Positions 24,270 through 31,717 of a stretch of DNA of 64,000 bases are shown piece after piece; position 1 is the first letter of the stretch, and every line of letters begins with the position of its first letter. The stretch covers positions 1 to 64,000 of the forward strand of contig NZ_APNM01000005.1 of assembly GCF_040361335.1 (NCBI RefSeq), read 5' to 3'. Origin of the DNA: APNM01 sp040361335 (GTDB taxonomy: Bacteria; Pseudomonadota; Gammaproteobacteria; Nevskiales; Salinisphaeraceae). The translations under genes and the position numbers were made by a program. Under the pieces are notes generated by a model, which did not search any database, was not told the DNA's origin, and was given only the letters and a program-made list of their open reading frames with translations.

Positions 24270-25853
24270 ATGCCGCTCGATTTGCCACCACCGCTGCCGC
24301 CGCAGCAAGCCGACGCCGCCGTGCTCGAGGAACGCCACGCCGTGGCCCGTTCGCAGGGTGACGTGATCGAGATCGGGGTGGGTCGATACACGCTCAAGAT
24401 CAGCGGCAATACCTATCTCGGCGAGGACCGCATCCGTGATGTGGTCGAGGTCGGCAAGACCCCCTCCCAGGTCATCCTGCTGCTCAACGCCCTGTATGCC
24501 GCCGAGGGCTACCTGTTCGTGAACGTGGAATACGCCCGGCGCGGCAACAGCGACACCATCTACGTCCAGGTCAACGAGGGGCATCTGGCGGACGTGGAGG
24601 CGCCGCCGGAGCTGGCGCCCTACTTCGAGAAATTCGAGGGCAAGCGCGGCGTGCGCAAGAGCGACCTCGAACCGATGCGGGTCCTGGCACAGATCAAGGC
24701 CGACCGCATGGGCCGCGACGTGTCCAGCGAGTACCGCATCGATGACAGCGACCCCGAGGCCTTCACCCTGCGTCTGGAGGGCGAGGAGGAGCCGGGGCAC
24801 GATCCGGTGACCTTCACCACCGTGTTCGGCAACCCGGGCAACCGTTTCCTGGGCCGCTACTTCGGCTTCGCCAACGCCAGGATCGACACGCCCGGCGGCG
24901 ACCAGGTCGGCGTGGGCTACGGCACGGCCTTCACCGGCCTGGGCGATACCCGCAACGGCGAGTCGTACGATAATTACAGCCTCAGTTATTCCACGGTCAC
25001 CACGCTGGGGCTGTACAGCGTCAGCGCCTCCCACACCGAGTACGAGGTGGAAGAGCGTTTCGACCTGGACGACCGCGAGGAGGCCGAGATTCTGCGGCTC
25101 AAGGCCAGCGGCAGCCAGTTCCTGTACGCCGACGAGAAGACCCGCTGGGTCCTGGAGCAGGAACTGCAGTACACCTACTCGATCATCGAATTCGTGTCCG
25201 CCGATCCGCCCGACCTGATCGGCCAGCGCACGCAGGACGAGGAATACGGGGCCTTCCGCCTGGGCACGACGGCCTCGCGGAGCTGGGAACTGTTCGATCG
25301 GCGCGGCAGCATCAGCGGCGGCGCCGGCTACAAGCGCGGGCTCGGCGGCAACGTGGAGAATCTGGTCAACACCGGCCGCCGCACGGACTTCAACATCCTC
25401 GACGCCAAGATGACCCTGCGCTACCTGTTCCCCTGGGAACTGGTGGGCTCCCTGGACCTGAAGGGGCAGAAATCCATCGATCGCCTGGTGCCCCAGGACG
25501 AGCAGTGGGTCCTGGGCGGCACCGACAACCTGAGCGCCTACCTGCCCGGCATCCTGATCGGCGACACCGGTGCCTACGGCCGGCTGCAACTGCAGTTGCC
25601 GCGCTGGAAGCTGTTCGACCGCCCCTATCGCTTCTCGCTGTTCACCGAGGCCGGTACCGCCGAGTTCGAGAACGGCCCGGACCAGTCGTCGCGCTCCGCC
25701 TGCGACGCCGGCGTGAAACTGGAAGCGGCCCCGGCGGACTGGCTCGAACTCAAGCTCTACGCCGCCGAGGGCTTCTGCGAGAGCAACCTGGACAGTGACT
25801 TCGTCGAACGCAACGAGGCGGACCTGTTCTTCAACGTCAAGGCGGAGTTCTAG
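24270..25853 (+). CDS. TpsB/ShlB-like outer-membrane transporter without visible signal peptide
   Basis: A 527-residue protein resembling two-partner secretion transporters of the ShlB/FhaC/HecB group. A Pro-rich N-terminus (LDLPPPLPPQQ) is followed by a POTRA-like region (about 45-180; GNTYLGEDRIRDVVEVG, GYLFVNVEYARRG) and a 16-strand-type barrel ending NLFFNV-like (DLFFNVKAEF, aromatic C-terminal strand). Two oddities are seen. No signal peptide precedes the Pro-rich segment, and upstream codons reach a TAG at 24171 without another start, although GGAGGGGG before the ATG is an excellent ribosome site. Where family members have VRGY/F, this reads LSAYLPG and lacks the arginine. No FHA-type partner with a TPS domain is adjacent; the divergent repeat proteins are the only secreted candidates. 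Confidence 0.75.
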   Translation: MPLDLPPPLPPQQADAAVLEERHAVARSQGDVIEIGVGRYTLKISGNTYLGEDRIRDVVEVGKTPSQVILLLNALYAAEGYLFVNVEYARRGNSDTIYVQVNEGHLADVEAPPELAPYFEKFEGKRGVRKSDLEPMRVLAQIKADRMGRDVSSEYRIDDSDPEAFTLRLEGEEEPGHDPVTFTTVFGNPGNRFLGRYFGFANARIDTPGGDQVGVGYGTAFTGLGDTRNGESYDNYSLSYSTVTTLGLYSVSASHTEYEVEERFDLDDREEAEILRLKASGSQFLYADEKTRWVLEQELQYTYSIIEFVSADPPDLIGQRTQDEEYGAFRLGTTASRSWELFDRRGSISGGAGYKRGLGGNVENLVNTGRRTDFNILDAKMTLRYLFPWELVGSLDLKGQKSIDRLVPQDEQWVLGGTDNLSAYLPGILIGDTGAYGRLQLQLPRWKLFDRPYRFSLFTEAGTAEFENGPDQSSRSACDAGVKLEAAPADWLELKLYAAEGFCESNLDSDFVERNEADLFFNVKAEF

Positions 25854-25855
25854 GC

Positions 25856-25909
25856 GGGTCTGTTTACCCTTACCGCCGGCGCGGCCCGCGGGGGCGGGTA
25901 AACAGGCCC
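25856..25909. terminator. Long inverted repeat after the TpsB-like gene
   Basis: GGGTCTGTTTACCC (25856-25869) pairs with GGGTAAACAGGCCC (25896-25909), 13 of 14 bases, around a GC-rich 26-nt loop. It starts 3 bp past the stop. The GGCCTGTT core recurs as a palindrome at 49407, so it may be a dispersed repeat acting as a transcript end. Confidence 0.55.
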
Positions 25910-25919
25910 TGCCCTCGCG

Positions 25920-25948
25920 TTGACGCTCCGTCGGGGGGTCGCTAGAGT
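25920..25948 (+). promoter_or_regulatory. Sigma-70-type promoter of the mrp operon
   Basis: TTGACG (25920-25925) and TAGAGT (25943-25948) are separated by 17 bp, about 36 bp upstream of the first mrp start codon. This is the only good -35/-10 pair in the spacer. Confidence 0.5.
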
Positions 25949-25984
25949 CAGGCGATAATTCGTTCCGCCCGATGACCAGCGACC

Positions 25985-26476
25985 ATGCGACACACGCTGA
26001 GCATGGCCCTGATATTGAGCGCCATCTGGCTGCTCCTGTCGGGCCATTACAGTCCCCTGCTGCTCGGCTTCGGAGCCGCCTCCTGTGCCCTGGTCCTGTT
26101 CCTGGCCGGCCGGATGGCCGCCATCGACCACGAGACCCAGCCCCTGCACCTGCTCGGCGTCCTGCCGGGCTACTGGCTCTGGTTGCTGCGCGAGATATTG
26201 CGCTCCAACCTGGACGTCGTGCGTCGCATCCTGCTGCCGGGCACCGGCATCGAGCCCACCCTGCGGCGCATCCCGGTGGATGAGAAGACCGAGCTCGGTC
26301 AGACCATCTTCGCCAACTCGATCACGCTCACCCCGGGCACGGTCTCTGTCGGCCTGACCCGCGGTACGGTCGAGGTGCACGGTCTGGTCCGCGACAATGT
26401 CGAGCGCCTGGCCGGCGGCGAGATGCAGCGTCGCGTGCTGGCGATGGAGAAACGCGTCACGGGGCGCCGCGGCTGA
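25985..26476 (+). CDS. mrpE: Mrp Na+/H+ antiporter subunit E
   Basis: A 163-residue membrane protein with two or three N-terminal transmembrane helices and a conserved cytoplasmic part (ELGQTIFANSITLTPGTVSV), the MrpE hallmark. Mrp antiporters exchange cytoplasmic Na+ or K+ for protons as large hetero-oligomers, and subunit E lies at the periphery of the complex. It is the first gene of a ten-gene operon, and its stop overlaps the next start (TGATG). Confidence 0.95.
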   Translation: MRHTLSMALILSAIWLLLSGHYSPLLLGFGAASCALVLFLAGRMAAIDHETQPLHLLGVLPGYWLWLLREILRSNLDVVRRILLPGTGIEPTLRRIPVDEKTELGQTIFANSITLTPGTVSVGLTRGTVEVHGLVRDNVERLAGGEMQRRVLAMEKRVTGRRG

Positions 26477-26763
26477 TGTTCCTGGCGGCGATGGCAGGCG
26501 TGGTCACGACCATGCTGCTGCTACTGGTCCGCGCGATGCTCGGCCCCACGGTCTACGACCGCATCCTCGCGATCAATGTCTTCGGCACCAAGACCGTGCT
26601 GTTCATCGCGGTCCTGGGCTTCGTCAACGGCCGCCCGGAGTTCCTCGACATCGGGCTGGTCTACGCCCTGATCAACTTCATCGGCATGATCGCGGTGCTC
26701 AAGTTCATGCAGTACGGCGATCTGGGATGGGCCGATGACCGGCCCGAGGACGGCGACGTATGA
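26476..26763 (+). CDS. mrpF: Mrp Na+/H+ antiporter subunit F
   Basis: A 95-residue protein with three transmembrane helices. RAMLGPTVYDRILAINVFGT is the typical MrpF/MnhF segment, with a conserved Asp in helix 2. It overlaps mrpE by 1 nt and mrpG by 4 nt (ATGA), so translation is probably coupled. Confidence 0.95.
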   Translation: MFLAAMAGVVTTMLLLLVRAMLGPTVYDRILAINVFGTKTVLFIAVLGFVNGRPEFLDIGLVYALINFIGMIAVLKFMQYGDLGWADDRPEDGDV

Positions 26764-27110
26764 CGGCCGTCGCGCTGGACATCGCGAGCTGGGTTTTCCT
26801 GGTCACCGGGGCCCTGTTGGCGGTGGTGGGCGGCATCGGCATGCTGCGGCTGCCGGATTTCTTCACGCGCATGCACGCGGCCTCGGTCACCGACACCGGC
26901 GGCATGCTGCTGATCCTGCTGGGACTGGCCCTGCAGGCCGGCTGGTCACTGGTCACCGCCAAGCTGGCGCTGATCGCACTGTTCCTGCTGTTCACCAGCC
27001 CCACGGCCACGCACGCCCTCGCGAACGCCGCCCTGAGCGCCGGCCTGCGGCCGCGCCTGGCCGACGACGATCGCGGGGGCGAACGCGGCGGCGACGGAGA
27101 CAAGCGGTGA
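26760..27110 (+). CDS. mrpG: Mrp Na+/H+ antiporter subunit G
   Basis: A 116-residue protein with three transmembrane helices. GGIGMLRLPDFFTRMHAASVTDTGG is the MnhG signature. The C-terminal tail is charged and probably cytoplasmic. Its stop overlaps the next GTG start by 4 nt. Confidence 0.95.
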   Translation: MTAVALDIASWVFLVTGALLAVVGGIGMLRLPDFFTRMHAASVTDTGGMLLILLGLALQAGWSLVTAKLALIALFLLFTSPTATHALANAALSAGLRPRLADDDRGGERGGDGDKR

Positions 27111-27661
27111 TCGAGGAATCCCTCAACATCGTGCTGCTGACCTTCCTGGTGCTGGTCGCGCTGACCATCGCGCGGCTGCGCACGGTATTCCCGGTGGCCA
27201 TGCTCACCGCCCTGTTCAGCCTGCTCTCGGCGAGCCTGTTCGTGCTCATGGATGCGGTGGACGTGGCCCTGACCGAGGCCGCCGTGGGCGCAGGCATCGT
27301 CACCGTCCTGTTCCTGGGCACCTTTGCGCTGACCAAGCCGCAGGAGAAGCCGGTCTCCCGTTACCGCACCGGCCTCGCCCTTCTGATCACGCTGGCCACC
27401 GGCGCGGGACTGATTTACGCCACCCTCGACATGCCCCATTACGCGGATCCGGACACACCCGCGCAGACGCACCCCCTGCGCGGGCATTACCTGGAGACCA
27501 GCCGCAAGGAGATCGGCATCCCCAACATCGTGACCGCGGTACTGGCCAGTTACCGCGGCTTCGACACCCTGGGCGAGGTGGCGGTGATCTTCACCGCCGG
27601 CGTGGCCGTGCTGATGCTGCTCGGCGCGCCGCCCGGCCGCCGGCGCGGGGAGGACGACTGA
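27107..27661 (+). CDS. Stand-alone DUF4040/MbhD-E-like Mrp subunit (C-terminal part of MrpA)
   Basis: A 184-residue membrane protein starting at a GTG that overlaps the mrpG stop. Residues 1-80 (VLLTFLVLVALTIARLRTVFP, AALTEAAVGAG-like VALTEAAVGAGIVTVLFL) match the DUF4040/MbhD domain that forms the C-terminal part of fused MrpA proteins. The remainder, with FDTLGEVAVIFTAGVAVLMLLG, corresponds to the MbhE/MrpB-N part. Here it is a separate gene, so the large MrpA seen in Bacillus is split. The long loop (HYADPDTPAQTHPLRGHYLE) is probably periplasmic. Confidence 0.85.
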   Translation: MIEESLNIVLLTFLVLVALTIARLRTVFPVAMLTALFSLLSASLFVLMDAVDVALTEAAVGAGIVTVLFLGTFALTKPQEKPVSRYRTGLALLITLATGAGLIYATLDMPHYADPDTPAQTHPLRGHYLETSRKEIGIPNIVTAVLASYRGFDTLGEVAVIFTAGVAVLMLLGAPPGRRRGEDD

Positions 27662-28092
27662 TGCGCGAGCACACGATCCTGCGGGTGATCGCCAAGACCC
27701 TGGCGCCGCCGATCCTGCTGTTCGGGCTGTACGTCCAGTTCCACGGCGAGTACAGCCCCGGCGGCGGTTTCCAGGCCGGCGTGATCGTGTCCGCGGCCAT
27801 CATCCTTTACGCCCTGGTATTCGGCCTGGCCGAGGCGCGCCGCGTGGTACCGCCGTTCATTCTGCGCTGGCTGGCGGCCGCCGGCCTGTTGCTGTTCGCC
27901 GGCACCGGCATCGCCACGATGCTCCTGGGTCACGATTTCCTGGATTACGACGCCCTGGCCCAGCACCCCAAGCACGGGCAGCACATCGGCATCATCGTGG
28001 TCGAGCTGGGCGTGGGCCTGACCGTCACCGCCGTGGTCACGGGCTTCTTCTTCGTCTTCGCCGGCCGCGGCCGGCGCCGGGATGGGGACTGA
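27661..28092 (+). CDS. mrpB: Mrp Na+/H+ antiporter subunit B
   Basis: A 143-residue protein with four transmembrane helices. LAPPILLFGLYVQFHGEYSPGGGFQAGV is the conserved MnhB motif, with GHD and ELGVGLTVTAVV later. It overlaps the preceding stop by 1 nt. Confidence 0.95.
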   Translation: MREHTILRVIAKTLAPPILLFGLYVQFHGEYSPGGGFQAGVIVSAAIILYALVFGLAEARRVVPPFILRWLAAAGLLLFAGTGIATMLLGHDFLDYDALAQHPKHGQHIGIIVVELGVGLTVTAVVTGFFFVFAGRGRRRDGD

Positions 28093-28096
28093 CGCC

Positions 28097-28468
28097 ATGC
28101 TCGACACCTTCGTCGGCCTCTACAACTACTGGATCGTGATCGTCCTGATGATGATCGGCTTCTACATCCTGATCGGGCACGACAACCTGGTGAAGAAGCT
28201 GATCGGGCTCAACATCTTCCAGACCGCGGTGTTCCTGTTCTACATCTCGGTCAGCAAGGTCCGCGGCGGGACGGCGCCAATCCTGACCGAGGGCGATCCC
28301 ACTTACGGCCATCCGCTGCCGCACGTGCTGATCCTGACCGCCATCGTGGTGGGCGTGGCGACCACGTCCCTGGCCCTGGCGCTGGTGGTGCGTATCTACG
28401 AGGCCTACGGCAGCGTCGAGGAGGACGATATCCTGGAACTCGACCGGGACCGGGATAGCGGCGCATGA
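28097..28468 (+). CDS. mrpC: Mrp Na+/H+ antiporter subunit C (NuoK-like)
   Basis: A 123-residue NuoK/MnhC-type protein with three transmembrane helices: YNYWIVIVLMMIGFYILIGH, LIGLNIFQTAVFLFYIS, and a third containing VVGVATTSLALALVVRIYE. The ATG at 28097 lies 4 bp after mrpB and has GGGG 9-12 nt upstream; an ATG at 28082 overlapping mrpB is possible. The acidic tail is unremarkable. Confidence 0.9.
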   Translation: MLDTFVGLYNYWIVIVLMMIGFYILIGHDNLVKKLIGLNIFQTAVFLFYISVSKVRGGTAPILTEGDPTYGHPLPHVLILTAIVVGVATTSLALALVVRIYEAYGSVEEDDILELDRDRDSGA

Positions 28469-29952
28469 TCCAGCACCTGCTGTCCCAGCTCCCCGCCCTG
28501 CAGGTGGTGCTGCCGCTCGTCGCCGCACCGCTGTGCGTGCTGCTGCGCCGCGGCAACGCCGCCTGGACCGTCTATGCGGCCACCACCGCGGCGACCTTCG
28601 CGATCGCGGTGGTGCTGGCCATGCGGGTGGCCGCCGACGGTCCCGTCAGCTACCACATGGGCGGCTGGGCGCCGCCCGCGGGCATCGAATACCGTATCGA
28701 CGCCCTCAACGCCTTCGTGCTGATGATCGTCGGCGGTATCGCCGCGGCGCTGGCGCCCTATGCCCGCCGCAGCGTGGCCGCGGAGATCAACGGCGAACGC
28801 GTCTACCTGTTCTACTGCCTGCTGCTGCTGTGTCTGAGCGGCCTGCTGGGCATCGTCGCCACCGGCGACGCCTTCAACCTGTTCGTGTTCCTGGAGATTT
28901 CGTCGCTGTCCTCCTACGCCCTGATCGCGATGGGCGCCAAGCGGCGGGCGCTGTTGGCGGCCTTCCAGTACCTGGTGATGGGCACCATCGGCGGCACCTT
29001 CCTGCTGATCGGCGTCGGCTTCCTTTACCAGATGACCGGCACCCTGAACATGCTCGACCTGGCCGCACGCCTGCCGGCGGTGGAGGACACCAACACGGTC
29101 CGCGCGGGTCTGGCCTTCATCGTGGTCGGCATCAGCCTCAAGCTGGCGCTGGTGCCGTTGCACCTCTGGCTGCCCAACGCCTACGCGTACGCCCCCTCGG
29201 CGGTCAGCGTCTTCCTCGCCGCCACCGGCACCAAGGTCGCCGCCTACGCCCTGATCCGCTTCCTGTTCACGGTGTTCGGGGCCGGCTACGCCTTCGGCAC
29301 CCTGCCACTCGGCGAGATCCTGATCCTGCTGGCGGTGGCGGCCATGCTCTACGGCTCGGTGGCCGCGATCTACGCCGCCGACGCCAAGCGCCTGCTGGCC
29401 TGGTCGAGCATCGCCCAGATCGGCTATATCGTGCTCGGCGCGAGCCTGGCCACGGCCGCCGGCCTCACGGCGGGCATCCTGCACCTGCTCAACCACGCCG
29501 TGATCAAGGGCGCGCTGTTCATGGCCCTGGGCGCCCTGTTCTGGCGCGTGCGCGGCAGCCGCATCGACGATCTCGCCGGCCTGGGACGGCTGATGCCCTG
29601 GACCTGCGCCGCGCTGGTCGCCGGCGGCCTGGGATTGGTCGGGGTGCCCGCCACGGCCGGCTTCATCAGCAAGTGGTATCTGCTGGAGGCGGTGCTGGCC
29701 GAGGGCCGCGGCTGGCTGGCGGCGGCCATCCTGGCAAGTTCGCTGTTGTCGATCGTGTATATCGGCAGGCTGATCGAGGCACTCTACTTCCGGACGCCGG
29801 CGGCCCACATCGAGGCCGGCGAGGCCCCCGTCGGCATGCTCGCCGCGACCTGGCTGCTCGTCGCCGCCAGCATCGGACTGGGGCTGTACGCCACTCCCGC
29901 GGCCGATTACGCGCGCGCCGCCGCTGCGGGCCTGCTCGGAGGCGGCCCGTGA
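28465..29952 (+). CDS. mrpD: Mrp Na+/H+ antiporter subunit D, first copy
   Basis: A 495-residue, roughly 14-helix proton-pumping-type subunit homologous to NuoL/M/N. Key ionisable residues are seen as VFLEISSLSSYALIAMG (helix-5 Glu), SLKLALVPLHLWLPNAY (helix-7 Lys and HLWLP) and AADAKRLLAWSSIAQIGY. It overlaps mrpC by 4 nt (ATGA) and the next gene by GTGA. Confidence 0.95.
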   Translation: MIQHLLSQLPALQVVLPLVAAPLCVLLRRGNAAWTVYAATTAATFAIAVVLAMRVAADGPVSYHMGGWAPPAGIEYRIDALNAFVLMIVGGIAAALAPYARRSVAAEINGERVYLFYCLLLLCLSGLLGIVATGDAFNLFVFLEISSLSSYALIAMGAKRRALLAAFQYLVMGTIGGTFLLIGVGFLYQMTGTLNMLDLAARLPAVEDTNTVRAGLAFIVVGISLKLALVPLHLWLPNAYAYAPSAVSVFLAATGTKVAAYALIRFLFTVFGAGYAFGTLPLGEILILLAVAAMLYGSVAAIYAADAKRLLAWSSIAQIGYIVLGASLATAAGLTAGILHLLNHAVIKGALFMALGALFWRVRGSRIDDLAGLGRLMPWTCAALVAGGLGLVGVPATAGFISKWYLLEAVLAEGRGWLAAAILASSLLSIVYIGRLIEALYFRTPAAHIEAGEAPVGMLAATWLLVAASIGLGLYATPAADYARAAAAGLLGGGP

Positions 29953-31427
29953 GCGCCGTCGCGGAACTGTTGCGCGGGCTCGGCCCGGCCTGGCCGCTGC
30001 TGCTGCCGGTCCTGGCCTGCCCGGCGATCGCACTGCTCGCGCACCGGCCCAACCTGCGCGAAGCGGTCAGCATCGGCACCGCCGTGCTGCTGTTCGCCAG
30101 CGTCTGTAGCTGGGTGCCGCCGGTACTCGCCGGCGCCCGCCCCGACCTGACCCTGTTGCAGATCCTGCCGGACCTGCGGCTGGCCCTCACCCTGGAACCG
30201 CTCGGCCTGCTGTTCGCCCTGGTGGCCTCCGGCCTCTGGATCGTGACCGCGATCTATTGCATCGGCTACATGCGCGGCAACGGCGAGGGCCACCAGACGC
30301 GGTTCTACATCTGCTTCGCCCTGGCCCTGGCCGCGGCCATGGGTATCGCCTTCTCCGGCAACCTGCTCACGCTGTTCCTGTTCTACGAACTGCTGACGCT
30401 GTCGACCTATCCCCTGGTCGCGCACAAGGGCGACGCCAAGGCCAAGGCCGGCGGCCGCACCTACCTGGGCATCCTGCTCGGCACCTCGATCGGCCTGCTG
30501 CTGCCGGCGATCGTGCTCACGTGGCTGGCCGCCGGCACCCTGGAATTCGCGCCCGACGGCATCCTGGCCGGCCACCTGCGGCCGACCGCGGCCGCCGGGC
30601 TGTACCTCCTGTTCGCCTTCGGCATCGGCAAGGCCGCCCTGATGCCGTTCCACCGCTGGCTGCCGGCGGCGATGGTCGCGCCCACCCCGGTCTCGGCCCT
30701 GCTGCACGCCGTGGCCGTGGTCAAGGCCGGCGTGTTCACCGTGCTCAAGATCACGGTCTACGTCTTCGGCCTGGACTTCGCCGCCACCGGCGACGTCACC
30801 ACGCCGGTGCTGTGGATCGCGGCCTTCACCCTGCTCGCGGCCTCGGTCGTGGCCCTGACCCGCGACAACCTCAAGGAGCGCCTGGCCTATTCCACCATCA
30901 GTCAGCTCGCCTACATCGTGGCCGGCGCGGCCCTCGCGGTGCCGCTGGGGATCGTGGGCGGCGGCCTGCAGATCGTGATGCACGCGTTCGGCAAGATCAC
31001 ACTGTTCTTCTGCGCGGGCGCCATCTACACCGCCTTGCACAAATCCCGGGTCAGTGAGCTGGACGGCCTCGGCCGGGTCATGCCACTGACCTTCGGGGCC
31101 TTCCTGCTGGGGGCGTTGTCGATCATCGGCCTACCGCCCCTGGGCGGGACCTGGAGCAAGTGGTATCTGATGATGGGCTCGGTGGACGCCGGCCACGCCT
31201 TGATACTGGCGGTGCTCGCGATAAGCTCGCTGCTGAATATCGTCTACCTGCTGGAGATCCCGCTGCGGGGCTTCCTGCTGCGTCCCGCCGGGGACGCGCC
31301 CGGCGGCTGGCACGAGGCGCCCGCGGCCTGCGTACTGCCGCCGGTGATCACCGCCGCCGGGTGCGTGGCCCTGTTCTTCGGCGTGACCCCCCTGCTCCTG
31401 CTGCTCGGGGAGTGGCTGCCACGATGA
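29949..31427 (+). CDS. MrpD/NuoM-like antiporter subunit, second copy
   Basis: A 492-residue membrane protein beginning at a GTG that overlaps the mrpD stop; longer upstream frames run through mrpD and are not real. It has the family's helix-5 Glu (LFLFYELLTLSTYPLVAHKG), the Lys-bearing GIGKAALMPFHRWLPAAM, and TRDNLKERLAYSTISQLAY. It is closer in style to NuoM/HyfB-type subunits than to the first copy. Its partner genes suggest a Mrp complex with several proton channels. Confidence 0.9.
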   Translation: MSAVAELLRGLGPAWPLLLPVLACPAIALLAHRPNLREAVSIGTAVLLFASVCSWVPPVLAGARPDLTLLQILPDLRLALTLEPLGLLFALVASGLWIVTAIYCIGYMRGNGEGHQTRFYICFALALAAAMGIAFSGNLLTLFLFYELLTLSTYPLVAHKGDAKAKAGGRTYLGILLGTSIGLLLPAIVLTWLAAGTLEFAPDGILAGHLRPTAAAGLYLLFAFGIGKAALMPFHRWLPAAMVAPTPVSALLHAVAVVKAGVFTVLKITVYVFGLDFAATGDVTTPVLWIAAFTLLAASVVALTRDNLKERLAYSTISQLAYIVAGAALAVPLGIVGGGLQIVMHAFGKITLFFCAGAIYTALHKSRVSELDGLGRVMPLTFGAFLLGALSIIGLPPLGGTWSKWYLMMGSVDAGHALILAVLAISSLLNIVYLLEIPLRGFLLRPAGDAPGGWHEAPAACVLPPVITAAGCVALFFGVTPLLLLLGEWLPR

Positions 31428-31717
31428 GCGAGAGACCCGACAACGCCCCCCGCATCGATCCCGATCCCGGCAAGGGCCGCCTGGAGCATCCGCGCAACGT
31501 GGACCGCATCGTCCACGGCCTGTACGCGCTGTGCGCCCTGAGCGTCCTGCTGGAGTTCGTGGTCCACCGGCACGAGACCCTGTCCTTCGCCGGCTGGTTC
31601 GGCTTCTACGCGTGGTTCGGCTTCGTGGCCTGCGTGGGACTGGTGCTGGCGGCCCGGGTCCTGCGCCGGGTCCTGATGCGATCCGAAGACTACTACGACG
31701 ACGGGGACGCCTCCTGA
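31424..31717 (+). CDS. Small membrane protein of unknown function in the mrp operon
   Basis: A 97-residue protein with an N-terminal charged segment (RIDPDPGKGRLEHPRNVDR) and two transmembrane helices (LYALCALSVLLEFVVHR and FGFVACVGLVLAARVL) joined by FAGWFGFYAWFGF. It overlaps the preceding and following genes (ATGA and TGATG). I do not know it as a standard Mrp subunit. Its position between two MrpD-like genes suggests an accessory or assembly role. Confidence 0.8.
   Translation: MSERPDNAPRIDPDPGKGRLEHPRNVDRIVHGLYALCALSVLLEFVVHRHETLSFAGWFGFYAWFGFVACVGLVLAARVLRRVLMRSEDYYDDGDAS

Noticed and set aside
28405..30033. Minus-strand 542-codon frame across mrpD
   Set aside because: Antisense shadow with Gln/Gly/His-rich low complexity; mrpD motifs on the plus strand are unambiguous.
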